Assembly: GCA_003134685.1 (NCBI GenBank)
Contig: PLCA01000002.1
Coordinates: 147,964 to 211,963 of the forward strand
Length of the DNA: 64,000 nt
Source: Gemmatimonadota bacterium
GTDB taxonomy: Bacteria > Gemmatimonadota > Gemmatimonadetes > Gemmatimonadales > Gemmatimonadaceae
Direction of reading: 5' to 3'
Shown here: positions 50,901-60,111 of the stretch, piece after piece
Layout of the letters: every line of letters starts with the position of its first letter
How positions within the stretch are numbered: the stretch's first letter is position 1
Position numbers and translations under genes: made by a program
Notes under the pieces: model-generated
The model's input: the letters and a program-made list of their open reading frames with translations, nothing else
Databases searched by the model: none
What the model was told of the DNA's origin: nothing

Positions 50901-53150
50901 ATGCGCACGCTGCTCTCGTCGCTCATGATTTCGGCAACCGGTCTCGTTCTCGCGCCATCTCCGGCTGACGTGCCATTACGCGGATTCTTCCCCCAATCCG
51001 TCCAGGCAGAACGTGATCTGGAAGCACGATTCAAGACTATGCCAGATCCAGCCCACATGAGAGAATCCATGCGCCGCCTCAGCGCGCGTCCGCACCACGT
51101 AGGCTCCGCCTACGACAAGGACAATGCCGAGTGGCTTCTCAACCAGTTCAAGTCTTACGGGTGGGACGCGCACATCGAGAACTTCGACGTTCTCTTCCCG
51201 ACACCAATCGACCGCCTCGTTGAGCTCGTGGCTCCGACGACCTTCAAGGCAGCGCTCCAAGAGACCGCGATCGCGGGTGACCCGACATCGAATCAGCAAT
51301 CAGAGCAGCTGCCTTCGTACAACGCCTACTCCATCGACGGTGATGTCACCGGCCCTCTCGTCTTCGTCAACTACGGAATACCGGCCGACTACGAGGAGCT
51401 GGAACAGCGCGGTATTTCCGTAAAGGGCGCAATCGTGATTGCCAAATACGGCGGCTCGTGGCGTGGCATCAAACCCAAGGTGGCCGCTGAGCACGGCGCG
51501 ATCGGATGCCTGATCTATTCAGATCCCAGAGATGATGGTTACGCCATCGGCGACGTCTTCCCCAAAGGCCCGATGCGTCCGTCACAGGGAGTTCAGCGAG
51601 GTTCCGTCGCTGACATGCCCGTCTATCCGGGCGATCCCCTGACGCCAGGAGTTGGTGCAACGAAGGACGCGAAGCGCCTCACGGTCGCGCAGGCCGCCAC
51701 CATCACCAAGATTCCAGTGCTGCCGATTTCTTATGGCGATGCGCAACCGTTGCTCACTGCGCTTGGAGGTCCCGTCGCTCCGGCAGCGTGGCGAGGTGGC
51801 CTCCCCATTACTTATCGCCTCGGCGCAGGACCCGCCCGCGTTCATCTCCGCGTCAAATCTGACTGGAGCCTGAAGACGCTGTATGATGTGATCGCCAGAC
51901 TTCCCGGCACCACCGAAGCCGACCAATGGATCGTTCGCGGCAACCACCATGATGCGTGGGTGAACGGCGCCGAGGATCCTATCTCTGGACTTGTCGCCGA
52001 GCTCGAGGAGGCCCGCGCCCTTGGCGCACTGTACAAGCAGGGATGGCGGCCGAAACGCACCATCATCTACGCCGCCTGGGATGGCGAAGAGCCCGGCCTG
52101 TTGGGTTCAACCGAGTGGGCGGAGACACACGCTGACGAGCTCAAGGCGCATGCTGTCGCCTATCTGAACAGCGATGGCAATGGCAGGGGATTCCTCGGTG
52201 TGTCGGGATCACACTCGCTGGAAAAATTCATGAATGGCGTCGCCCTGGATGTCGAAGATCCCGAATCTAGCGTGAGCGCCTGGAAGCGACTGCAGGCATC
52301 GAGGATCCTCAACGGGTCCGCGGATGTTCGCCACGAAGTCCGTGATCGCGAGGACCTTCGGATCGGCGCTCTCGGATCAGGATCGGACTACTCGTCTTTC
52401 ATCGATCACCTAGGCGTCGCATCGCTCAACCTTGGATACGGTGGAGAGGACGACGGCGGGATTTACCATTCAATCTACGACGACTTCTACTGGTTCACGC
52501 ATTTCAGCGACACATCCTTTGTCTACGGTCGGGCGCTTGCCCAGACCGCTGGCATTGCGGTGCTGCGCCTCGCGAACGCGGACGTGCTTCCTTTCGCGTT
52601 CACGAATCTCGCGGAAACCATCCAGACTTACGTCAAGGATCTCCAGTCTCTGCGCGACAAGCGGGCGGAGCAGATCACAGAACGCAATCGGCAAATCGAG
52701 GATGGCGTTTTCAAGCTCGCCAGCGACCCGCGCGATCCAGTGACTGCTCCTCAACGTCAGCAGCCCGCGCCACAACTGAACTTCGCCCCCCTGCTCAACG
52801 CACTCGATTCACTCAACCACGCCGCTTCGCGTTACGACAAAGCCTACAGTCGTGCCGTGAGCGAAGGCCGCACTGCTATCGCGAAGGGTGTGAACGAGCG
52901 ACTGGTCCAGGCAGAGCGCGCGCTTACGTCGACGGAAGGCCTGAAGAACAGGCCGTGGTATGTCCACATGCTCTATGCCCCCGGGTTTTACACGGGCTAT
53001 GGCGTGAAGACGATACCGGGCGTCCGCGAAGCGATCGAACAGGGAGAGTGGCGGGATGCGGATCATGAGATTGCCCGCGCTGCTGCCGCTGTAGAGCGCG
53101 AGGCGTCGTTGGTCGGCGGCCTCGCCACGACTCTCACCGGCGGATCGTGA
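50901..53150 (+). CDS. M28 metallopeptidase, glutamate carboxypeptidase II/TfR-like, secreted
   Basis: A 749-residue protein. N-terminal signal peptide (MRTLLSSLMISATGLVLAPSPA), PA (protease-associated) domain inserted at about 140-330 (VKGAIVIAKYGGSWRGIKPKVAAEHGAIGCLIYSD), catalytic M28 domain at about 330-560 and a transferrin-receptor-like dimerisation domain at about 600-745. All zinc ligands expected from GCPII are visible: His in GNHHDAW, Asp in GAEDPISG, Glu-Glu in WDGEEPGLLGSTEW, Asp in LNSDGNG and His in GIYHSIYDDF. It would be a periplasmic or secreted carboxypeptidase. GGAG lies 8 bases before ATG 50901. Confidence 0.94.
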   Translation: MRTLLSSLMISATGLVLAPSPADVPLRGFFPQSVQAERDLEARFKTMPDPAHMRESMRRLSARPHHVGSAYDKDNAEWLLNQFKSYGWDAHIENFDVLFPTPIDRLVELVAPTTFKAALQETAIAGDPTSNQQSEQLPSYNAYSIDGDVTGPLVFVNYGIPADYEELEQRGISVKGAIVIAKYGGSWRGIKPKVAAEHGAIGCLIYSDPRDDGYAIGDVFPKGPMRPSQGVQRGSVADMPVYPGDPLTPGVGATKDAKRLTVAQAATITKIPVLPISYGDAQPLLTALGGPVAPAAWRGGLPITYRLGAGPARVHLRVKSDWSLKTLYDVIARLPGTTEADQWIVRGNHHDAWVNGAEDPISGLVAELEEARALGALYKQGWRPKRTIIYAAWDGEEPGLLGSTEWAETHADELKAHAVAYLNSDGNGRGFLGVSGSHSLEKFMNGVALDVEDPESSVSAWKRLQASRILNGSADVRHEVRDREDLRIGALGSGSDYSSFIDHLGVASLNLGYGGEDDGGIYHSIYDDFYWFTHFSDTSFVYGRALAQTAGIAVLRLANADVLPFAFTNLAETIQTYVKDLQSLRDKRAEQITERNRQIEDGVFKLASDPRDPVTAPQRQQPAPQLNFAPLLNALDSLNHAASRYDKAYSRAVSEGRTAIAKGVNERLVQAERALTSTEGLKNRPWYVHMLYAPGFYTGYGVKTIPGVREAIEQGEWRDADHEIARAAAAVEREASLVGGLATTLTGGS

Positions 53151-53158
53151 TCCGCCGG
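53137..53158. terminator. GC-rich hairpin at the M28 gene stop
   Basis: CCGGCGGATC-GT-GATCCGCCGG, perfect 10-bp arms overlapping the peptidase stop codon, between two convergent genes. Its two-base loop would open in a transcript. No T-run follows, so termination is only a possibility. Confidence 0.5.
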
Positions 53159-53174
53159 CTGGTGCTACGCAGAG

Positions 53175-55487
53175 TTAGTAGGTCGCTTGGTAGTTCAACC
53201 GAAAGCCTCGGCCCGGTTCCGGAATAAAATCCTTGATCACGGAAAGATTATTTCGATACACGCGGTTGAGCACATTGTCGCAATGGACGCTGATGTTGTT
53301 CAGGACACGTTGCCGCGCAAAGCGCATCCCGACTCCGAGGTTCACTACGGTGTATCCGGGAGTTGGGGTGTCGCCCTCGCCCAGTCGCGATTGCCTCGCT
53401 GCCACACGCGTTTCGATCAGACCCATGTAGGTTCTGTCCTGATATGTCGCCCGCAACAAACCTCTTAGCGGCGGCGTGAAGGGCAGCGGCACATTTTGTC
53501 TGGTGTCCTCGGCGTTCACGTAGTCAGCGCCCGCCTTGAGTGCGAAATACTGGGCTGGCTGGACGGTCACGCTCGCGTCAACACCGTACAACCGGGCGTT
53601 GGTAGCGCCGAATTGACGCACCGGAAAACCCTGAATTACATCGCCACGCAGGAATCCATAGATGTAGTTATGGATGCTGTTTGCATAGGGCGACAATTCA
53701 AAGGACGTGTTGGCGAAGTTGCCTTTGAGCGATGCATCCACGCCCAATCCGGTTTCCGGCTCGAGCTCCGGGGTGCCGATGGTGTAGGTGCCACTTGGCG
53801 CATCGAGTCCGTTCGCGAACAGCTCCTGAACGGTGGGAGCGCGAAACGCTCGCGCCAGGCTCAACGATCCCGCCAACTGCGGCGTGAGCTGCTGAATCGC
53901 GCTGAGCGAGGCCGTCAGAGCGTTGGAAAGTCGGGAGGCGTTGAGCGTCTGGAAATTCGGGTCAGTCGACTGCGGATCTGGACGTGTCTGGATCTTGTTG
54001 TAGTCATACCGCAGGCCGGCCTGTAGACGGGTCCTTTCCGCAGCGGGATATTCTTCGTAAGCATACGCCGCAAACCCGCTCGTGCGCGAGTTCGGACCCA
54101 GCGGCTCGTCACCCTGGATGATCATGTTCTCGATGTTCGTCCATAATCCCAGTGTGCCCTGGAGCTTGCCGAGCGACTGCTGCTGCAACTGCAATACGCC
54201 GTTGAACTCCCGCTTGTGGAAATGGGTTGCCTCCGGATCGGAGACCCCGCTTGCATCTTGTGCCGTTGGGAATTCAGAGTGGTTGTAGTCGTTGTAGCTC
54301 GCGTTGAGCTTTACCCGATCTATGAATCCGAATCCGCCGTTGAGGAGGCTGCGGAACTCGAGAGTGTTTCGCTGCTGCGCGATACGTGACGTAGTCGGGG
54401 GTACGTTCGCAAAATCCGGGTTGGGCGGCACGCCGGGTATGCCATAGTTCACCTCGAAGTGCTTGCCGCCGATACCGATTGATCCAAAGTCGCTCTGATA
54501 TGCGTAGCCGAGACCTGCTTCGCCACTATGGTCGAACGTCTGCGGCATCCGGTCGAGGTTGAAGACTGTGCCGGTCTCGGGGTCGGTATAGTTCCCCGAA
54601 GGAATCCGGATATTGCTGGCCCTCACTCCTCCAGCCGACACCCGAAAGGCCTGTTTCCCCTGAGTGTAAACATTGTTGATATAGCCTGCGCCCTCGCCGC
54701 TCACCGTGTTTCCTTCAATTGCGGCCGTGCCTGAAACAGGATGATCCGACAAGGCAGGGACGATATCGGTGATCACGTTCACAATTCCACCGATCGTGCT
54801 GGGGCCGTATAGGATAGTCGCGGGCCCGCGAACCACGTCGATCTGCACAATGCCGATTGCTTCGATCGGAGTAGCGTGCGCGGGATCGAATGTCGCCAGG
54901 TCACCCATGCGAAGGCCGTTTTCGAGAATCAGCACCTCGTTGTCGCCTAGGCCTCGCAGAATGGGTCGTGATGGAGCCGACCCGAGGCTACGAACCGCAA
55001 CGCCTGGAAGATCAGAGATCTTTTCCGCGAAGCTTGTCCCTGGGCTGTTCTGGAATTCCACCAGAGACTTGGACGCGGTCGACTGATACTGCTCGTCGGA
55101 AGTCCGTGCGGTTGGCGATGCGGAGACTACGACCTCTTTCAAATGGATCGCGGATTCCCTGAGATTGAACGATACCCTCGCAGTACCACTCGTCACGCTG
55201 ACGGTGTCGGTCGCAGATGCGTACCCTGTGACACCGACATTCACTCTATAAATCCCCTTGGGAATATCGGAGAAGGTGAACTGACCTTCTGCGCCCGTAT
55301 GCTCGATGCGATCAAGCTCGAGGAGCCGGACCGTCGCGCCAACTATCGGTCTCCCCGCAGTCTGAACCGTTCCGGTGATTGTTTGGCCTAGAAGCGCAGT
55401 CGGCCACAAGAGCAGCGAGCCGAGCAAGCTAGAAGTCGCGATCAAAGTGGTTTGAATCGAGCTCGTACGAATCGCTCGTGCGGACAT
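53175..55487 (-). CDS. TonB-dependent receptor with CarboxypepD_reg-like domain
   Basis: A 770-residue outer-membrane receptor. After a signal peptide (IQTTLIATSSLLGSLLLWPTALLGQ) comes a carboxypeptidase-regulatory-like Ig domain (about 35-115: ITGTVQTAGRPIVGATVRLLELDRIEHTGAEGQFTFSDIPKGIYRVNV). The TonB plug follows (about 130-240: EKISDLPGVAVRSLGSAPSRPILRGLGDNEVLILENGLRMGDL, IEIDVVRGPATILYG), then a 22-strand-type barrel ending RGFRLNYQATY. It would import a siderophore, vitamin or glycan; the ligand is not deducible. Separate from the TonB-C gene at 59.5 kb. Upstream GAGGCCGAA precedes the ATG. Confidence 0.93.
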   Translation of the reverse strand: MSARAIRTSSIQTTLIATSSLLGSLLLWPTALLGQTITGTVQTAGRPIVGATVRLLELDRIEHTGAEGQFTFSDIPKGIYRVNVGVTGYASATDTVSVTSGTARVSFNLRESAIHLKEVVVSASPTARTSDEQYQSTASKSLVEFQNSPGTSFAEKISDLPGVAVRSLGSAPSRPILRGLGDNEVLILENGLRMGDLATFDPAHATPIEAIGIVQIDVVRGPATILYGPSTIGGIVNVITDIVPALSDHPVSGTAAIEGNTVSGEGAGYINNVYTQGKQAFRVSAGGVRASNIRIPSGNYTDPETGTVFNLDRMPQTFDHSGEAGLGYAYQSDFGSIGIGGKHFEVNYGIPGVPPNPDFANVPPTTSRIAQQRNTLEFRSLLNGGFGFIDRVKLNASYNDYNHSEFPTAQDASGVSDPEATHFHKREFNGVLQLQQQSLGKLQGTLGLWTNIENMIIQGDEPLGPNSRTSGFAAYAYEEYPAAERTRLQAGLRYDYNKIQTRPDPQSTDPNFQTLNASRLSNALTASLSAIQQLTPQLAGSLSLARAFRAPTVQELFANGLDAPSGTYTIGTPELEPETGLGVDASLKGNFANTSFELSPYANSIHNYIYGFLRGDVIQGFPVRQFGATNARLYGVDASVTVQPAQYFALKAGADYVNAEDTRQNVPLPFTPPLRGLLRATYQDRTYMGLIETRVAARQSRLGEGDTPTPGYTVVNLGVGMRFARQRVLNNISVHCDNVLNRVYRNNLSVIKDFIPEPGRGFRLNYQATY

Positions 55488-55586
55488 TTCGGCCTCGTTC
55501 TGGTTTTACTGCGGAGGGCGTAGGGCGTTAGGTCTGCCGAAACGAAGTCGTGAAGATCTCCGTGTGCGGCGGGCAAACATCGCCAA

Positions 55587-55659
<73 letters not shown>

Positions 55660-55723
55660 GAATCGGACTCGCGTCCGGATGCACCAATTAAAACGCCTCA
55701 GTGCCTGTTATCAACCGCGCGAG

Positions 55724-56128
55724 CTACTTTGACAATGGAGCCTTGCCATGAGTTGCGGTGATCACCGACTTCACGCCGCCGCGAACATTGAAGTCGCCGA
55801 CGACGCGCATCGACCTGGGCTTCGAGCTCGCCACCAGATCATCCAGAATCCGGTTCACCGCGCGCTCGTAAAAGATCCCGTCGTTTCTGTAGCTCCACAG
55901 ATAGAGCTTGAGGCTCTTCAGCTCGATGCATTTCGCCGCTGGAACGTAGGTGATGCGAATCGTTCCGAAATCGGGCGCGCCTCCCGTGAGCAGCGCGAGC
56001 TCCTCGGCGTCGCTTTCGATGCCGCCGAGCGGGCAAAGGGATGTGAACTCCGAACAGTCCATGTGGATCTCGTAATCACGGCCGACGTAGGGATTGTCGA
56101 AGACTTCGAGGAGCTCTGGCTTTGGCAT
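55724..56128 (-). CDS. queF: PreQ1 synthase QueF with active-site insertion
   Basis: A 134-residue NADPH-dependent nitrile oxidoreductase of the tunnelling fold, reducing preQ0 to preQ1 in queuosine synthesis. Conserved segments are FTSLCP (catalytic Cys32), PDFGTIRITYVPAAKCIELKSLKLYLWSYRNDGIFYERAVNRILDDL and FNVRGGVKSVITATHG. In ordinary QueF the Cys is followed by xTGQPDF, with the catalytic Asp seven residues away; here 14 extra residues (GGIESDAEELALLT) lie in between, moving Asp to position 53. I start at ATG 56128 by family alignment; the ORF-track GTG 56143 is an alternative. Confidence 0.88.
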   Translation of the reverse strand: MPKPELLEVFDNPYVGRDYEIHMDCSEFTSLCPLGGIESDAEELALLTGGAPDFGTIRITYVPAAKCIELKSLKLYLWSYRNDGIFYERAVNRILDDLVASSKPRSMRVVGDFNVRGGVKSVITATHGKAPLSK

Positions 56129-56173
56129 CCTCGAACGATGCACACATGGACGCCGCGGATCAATCCGCGCGTA

Positions 56174-57073
56174 TCACTCGTCGCGCAGCTTTCGCGACAT
56201 CTCCTCGAGCAGTCGCCGCTCGCCTCTCGTCAGGCTTTCGATCCCCTGTTGCGAGATCTTGTCGAGCACGCGATTCACCTTCGCCGCATACTCCTTCGGT
56301 GTTTCCTGCCGCGGCACCTGCTGCACGGGCTTGCTCTCGCGAAGAATGATCGCGTTGCTGCGCGCGACCACTTCGTCCACGCCGCCCGCGCGATCGCGCA
56401 TTGGCGGTCTCCCGCGCGGTACGGCGCGCGGCATGTCCTCTGATTCATCCGGAACCGCGGACACCCAGCCCCTCACCCGATTGATTCCACCCATGGAGTA
56501 GAGCCTGAGGAAGATCCACCCGAACGCCATTCCGCCTAGGTGAGCCGTCCAGTCGATCCGCGAGCCTGGCGACAGGGCGAAGATGATGTTCATTGCGAGC
56601 ATTGCCGCGATGAGCCAGCGGGATCTCATTGGAATGACGCCGAAAAGATAAACCTCTTCGTCGGGCCACCGGAGCGCGTATGCGACGAGCACTCCGCTGA
56701 TCGCGCCCGAGGCTCCGACGACTGATGAATGCTGCGCAAAGACGAGGTGTGCGATCGCTCCACCTAGTCCGCACCAGAGATAGAACCAGACGAACGTGCG
56801 GGTTCCCCATTCGTGTTCCAGTCGGGGGCCGAACATCCAGAGCGTGAACATGTTGAACGCGAGATGCGCGAGCCACGCGTGCACGAACATGTACGTGACT
56901 ACCGTCCACCAGGTAGCCGGGAAGCGGGCCGGATCGAGGGCGAGCGCCGAATACATCGCATCCGGTCCAAACAGCGTCAACTGCAGGAAATACACGCCGA
57001 TGTTCAGCGCCAGCAGCCACTGAACAGCGCGCGTCATGCGCGGAGATTCGGGTGTGTCGTACAGCTCGCTCAT
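56174..57073 (-). CDS. Rhomboid-family intramembrane serine protease
   Basis: A 299-residue membrane protein with six hydrophobic segments. The rhomboid motifs are clear: HLAFNMFTLWMFGPRLEHEWG, the nucleophile GASGAISG (Ser in SSVVGASG) and the catalytic His in DWTAHLGGMAFGWI. The first segment contains TRAVQWLLALNIGVYFLQL. A soluble C-terminal region of about 90 residues includes a coiled coil (VNRVLDKISQQGIESLTRGERRLLEEMSRKL), as in short rhomboids of many bacteria. It cleaves a single-span membrane protein; substrate unknown. Confidence 0.94.
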   Translation of the reverse strand: MSELYDTPESPRMTRAVQWLLALNIGVYFLQLTLFGPDAMYSALALDPARFPATWWTVVTYMFVHAWLAHLAFNMFTLWMFGPRLEHEWGTRTFVWFYLWCGLGGAIAHLVFAQHSSVVGASGAISGVLVAYALRWPDEEVYLFGVIPMRSRWLIAAMLAMNIIFALSPGSRIDWTAHLGGMAFGWIFLRLYSMGGINRVRGWVSAVPDESEDMPRAVPRGRPPMRDRAGGVDEVVARSNAIILRESKPVQQVPRQETPKEYAAKVNRVLDKISQQGIESLTRGERRLLEEMSRKLRDE

Positions 57074-57141
57074 GCAGACCTGCGACTAAGAGACCTACAA
57101 CCTAAGACCCAGGGCGCGGTCAAGGGTTCCTCCCGCGAAAC

Positions 57142-58140
57142 CTATTCGAGAGCGAGTCTTACGATCCGCTCACACAGCTCGGGGAAGCTGATTCCCATTG
57201 CCGCTGCGCCCTGTGGTATCAGACTGAGCTCGGTCATCCCGGGCAACGTGTTTGCCTCGAGACAGTAAAATTCGCCTTCGGTTGTGAGCCTGAAGTCTAT
57301 GCGGGCGTACCCACGGAGCTTGAGGGACCGAAATGCCGACAAGGCCTGCTGCTGAACTTTCTCCGTCGCCTCACGCGACAGCTTCGCCGGGAATTCCTCC
57401 ACCGCCATGCCCGGGGTGTATTTGCACTCGTAGTCGTAAATCTCGTGCTTGGGAATGATCTCTCCAACCGGCAGTGCGACGTCGCCGAGTACTCCGACGG
57501 TCAGCTCGCGCCCTGGGACGAATCGCTCGACCATCACTTCGTCATCGTACTTGCTCGCTTCCTCGATGGCGGCGGCGAGGTCCCCGCGCTTTTTCACCAC
57601 CGAGAGCCCCACCGTAGATCCTTCCTTCGACGGTTTGACCACCACCGGAAGCCCCAGCATCCCCTCAACCTGTTCGACCGTCACTGGAGTCATCAGCCAG
57701 TCGGCGGTTTTTACATCCGCCGCGCGAAAGAGCTTCTTCGATAGATCCTTGTCCATGGCGAGGGCGCTCGCGAGGTGCCCGCTTCCGGTGTACTTCACGT
57801 GCGCCATGTCCAGCAAGGCCTGGAGCGTTCCATCTTCGCCCTGCCCGCCATGAAGACCAAGGAAAACTACGTCCGCCGAGCGTAGCTCCTTCATCGAAGT
57901 GAGATTCGGCAGAAACGTTCCCTCCGCCACTTTTGACAACGCCTCCAGCGAGGGCGGCGCTGTTCCAACCTTCCCCGTGCTCAGCTCACGCTCTTCGGCT
58001 GCGCTGATCAACCCGCGCGCTGGATCGAGAGCGATCACAGTGTGCCCCCGTCCCCGCAATGCCTGCACGATTCGGATTCCCGACGCGAGCGAGACGTTGC
58101 GCTCGGAAGATGTCCCGCCCATGAGCACCGTAATCTTCAT
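57142..58140 (-). CDS. ddl: D-alanine--D-alanine ligase
   Basis: A 332-residue ATP-grasp enzyme that makes the D-Ala-D-Ala terminus of peptidoglycan precursors. Recognisable segments: KITVLMGGTSSERNVSLASG, HGGQGEDGTLQALL, YTGSGHLASALAMDKDLSKKLF, LPVVVKPSKEGSTVGLSVV, MVERFVPGRELTVGVLG and ARIDFRLTTEGEFYCLEANTLPGMTELSLIPQGAAAMGISF. The Ser of EGSTVG and the Glu/Asn of EANTLPG are the ATP/Mg-site signatures. Nineteen bases after the cystathionine beta-synthase gene, so part of the same transcript. The family's length is normal. Confidence 0.96.
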   Translation of the reverse strand: MKITVLMGGTSSERNVSLASGIRIVQALRGRGHTVIALDPARGLISAAEERELSTGKVGTAPPSLEALSKVAEGTFLPNLTSMKELRSADVVFLGLHGGQGEDGTLQALLDMAHVKYTGSGHLASALAMDKDLSKKLFRAADVKTADWLMTPVTVEQVEGMLGLPVVVKPSKEGSTVGLSVVKKRGDLAAAIEEASKYDDEVMVERFVPGRELTVGVLGDVALPVGEIIPKHEIYDYECKYTPGMAVEEFPAKLSREATEKVQQQALSAFRSLKLRGYARIDFRLTTEGEFYCLEANTLPGMTELSLIPQGAAAMGISFPELCERIVRLALE

Positions 58141-58159
58141 TCGATCGAATTCCTCTAGG

Positions 58160-59554
58160 CTAGCGAGACATCATGTAATGCAGCATGTCAGATCGCGTGA
58201 CGATTCCCTGGACAACTCCATTCTCCTGCACGAGAACCGCCGGATTTGCTTTTGACAACAGCTTTACCACGTTGTCTACCGGCTGATCCGACGCCACCAT
58301 CGGGAACGGAGAATCCATGATCTCGCTGACCGTTGTTTCGAGCAGTTTCGGATTCTCCAGACTCTTCTGGGAAACCGACCAGTCGCTCACAGATCCGACG
58401 CAGTTCGCGCCATCCATGACGGGAAGCTGTGAGACATCGTGCAAACTCATGAGGCCGATTGCCTGCCGGACGGTCGCGCCTGGCGCGACGCTCACTACCG
58501 CGGGGGCAACGCCATTCTTCCTTCCGAGCACGCTGTAGAGCGCGACCTTGGGCACGTCGAGCATCTGGTTTTCGCGCATCCATTCGTCGCTGTAGAGTTT
58601 GGAGAGATAGCGCTCACCGGTGTCACACAGGACCGTCACCACCATGGCGTTCGGATCGTCGATCTCGCGCGCGATCTTGAGCGCGACCGAGGTGATGAGC
58701 CCGGATGATCCGCCGACGAACAGGCCCTCCTCACGCGTGAGACGCCTTGCCATCGCGAAGGATTCCTTGTCGCTCACTGTGTAGTACTCGTCGATCACGC
58801 TCATGTCGAGCGTGCCGGGAAGCTTGTCCTGTCCGATTCCTTCGATTTTGTACGGCGTTCCCTCGATCTTGCTTTTTCCCTTGCTACGCCAGTACTCGGC
58901 CAGTATCGAGCCGGCAGGATCACCCGCGATCACCTTTACCTTCTTGCTACGCTCCTTCAGGTACCGGCCGACGCCAGTGAGCGTCCCGCCTGTGCCCGCC
59001 GACGCCACGAAGTGCGTGATCTTGCCACCGGTCTGCTGCCACAGCTCCGGGCCCGTCGTCGCGTAATGAGCTTCGGGGTTCGCATCGTTGTAGAACTGAT
59101 CGGCGAGAATAGCGTTCGGGGTTTCCTGCGCGATCCGCTTTGCCATCATCACGTAATTGTCGGGATGATCCGGCGGTACCGCAGTAGGCGTAATGATGAC
59201 CTCCGCGCCGAATGCCTTGAGCAACCGGACTTTTTCCTGAGACATTTTGTCCGGCATCGTGAAGATGCATTTGTACCCGCGCAGCGCTGCCGCGATCGCG
59301 AGACCCACACCTGTGTTCCCGCTCGTGCCTTCGACGATCGTCCCGCCCGGCTTCAGCTTGCCTTCTTTCTCCGCCCGCTCGATGATCGGAAGGCCGATCC
59401 GATCTTTTATCGAGCCGCCTGGATTGAAGAATTCCGCCTTCGCATAAACCGGAGTACGGATGCCGCGCGTCACCTGGTTCAACCTGATTAGGGGCGTCCA
59501 CCCAATCGTCTCGAGGACGTTGTCGTAGGGTTCGCGATTGCGTTCGTGCTTCAT
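58160..59554 (-). CDS. Cystathionine beta-synthase-like enzyme with CBS pair
   Basis: A 464-residue pyridoxal phosphate enzyme. The PLP-Lys lies in NPGGSIKDRIG, and the substrate and phosphate loops are EGTSGNTGVGLA and SAGTGGTLTGVGRYLKE. After the catalytic fold (about 1-340), two CBS repeats follow at 350-460 (ATVRQAIGLMSLHDVSQLPVMDG and ILM-type MDSPFPMVASDQPVDNVVKLLSKANPAVLVQENG). This is the layout of cystathionine beta-synthase rather than plain cysteine synthase; it would condense serine with homocysteine (or sulfide). It has a stop/start overlap (1 bp) with the TonB-C gene. Confidence 0.93.
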   Translation of the reverse strand: MKHERNREPYDNVLETIGWTPLIRLNQVTRGIRTPVYAKAEFFNPGGSIKDRIGLPIIERAEKEGKLKPGGTIVEGTSGNTGVGLAIAAALRGYKCIFTMPDKMSQEKVRLLKAFGAEVIITPTAVPPDHPDNYVMMAKRIAQETPNAILADQFYNDANPEAHYATTGPELWQQTGGKITHFVASAGTGGTLTGVGRYLKERSKKVKVIAGDPAGSILAEYWRSKGKSKIEGTPYKIEGIGQDKLPGTLDMSVIDEYYTVSDKESFAMARRLTREEGLFVGGSSGLITSVALKIAREIDDPNAMVVTVLCDTGERYLSKLYSDEWMRENQMLDVPKVALYSVLGRKNGVAPAVVSVAPGATVRQAIGLMSLHDVSQLPVMDGANCVGSVSDWSVSQKSLENPKLLETTVSEIMDSPFPMVASDQPVDNVVKLLSKANPAVLVQENGVVQGIVTRSDMLHYMMSR

Positions 59555-60111
59555 TAACGACTCGCTTTGCGCTTTGTCGTCGCCACGGGTTTTGCCGCCG
59601 TCTTGGTTGCGGAAGCCTTGGCCGTGTCCGGCGTCGCTGTATCGGTCGGCTTCGCGGCGCTGCTCGCGGTCGAGGAATCGCGCGGGATGATTGAATCACC
59701 AGCAAGTGGCGGCGCGTCGGGATGCCTGAAAAACACCGGCAAAAGAATGGATACCGGAACCGGCTGACCCTGAGTCTTGGCGGGCTCGAACTTCAGGTCG
59801 CGCGACCCCTTCATCGCCGCGGAATCCAGCGCGGTGAAACCCGAGGTCTCCGCGATGCGTGTCGAGTCGGCTACTATCGCTCCCTCTCGGTCGATGAAAA
59901 TACGAAGCGTGACGTTCCCCTGAACCTTCTGCGCATACAGCGCCGGCGGATAACGGAAGGGGAGCTCCTTGTTGAGCATAACCGGAGCAACGTCCGGCTG
60001 TCGGCCAACAGTCTGAAATGGCAGCCCTGACCCGTCTCCATTCTTGCACCCGGTGCCGATCACAAGCATAAGGAGTATCACCGAGTTTCTAGTGCGCAGC
60101 TGCATGCTCAA
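59554..60111 (-). CDS. TonB C-terminal domain lipoprotein
   Basis: A 185-residue protein with lipobox (VIGTGCKNG, Cys22). The TonB_C domain covers about 50-130 (FRYPPALYAQKVQGNVTLRIFIDREGAIVADSTRIAETSGFTALDSAAMKGSRDLKFEPAKTQGQPVPVSILLPVFF). The tail is Ala/Thr/Lys-rich. It lacks the membrane-spanning anchor of energy-transducing TonB proteins, so it may be a structural or regulatory relative anchored by its lipid. It overlaps mutS (4 bp) and the CBS gene (1 bp). Confidence 0.85.
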   Translation of the reverse strand: MSMQLRTRNSVILLMLVIGTGCKNGDGSGLPFQTVGRQPDVAPVMLNKELPFRYPPALYAQKVQGNVTLRIFIDREGAIVADSTRIAETSGFTALDSAAMKGSRDLKFEPAKTQGQPVPVSILLPVFFRHPDAPPLAGDSIIPRDSSTASSAAKPTDTATPDTAKASATKTAAKPVATTKRKASR

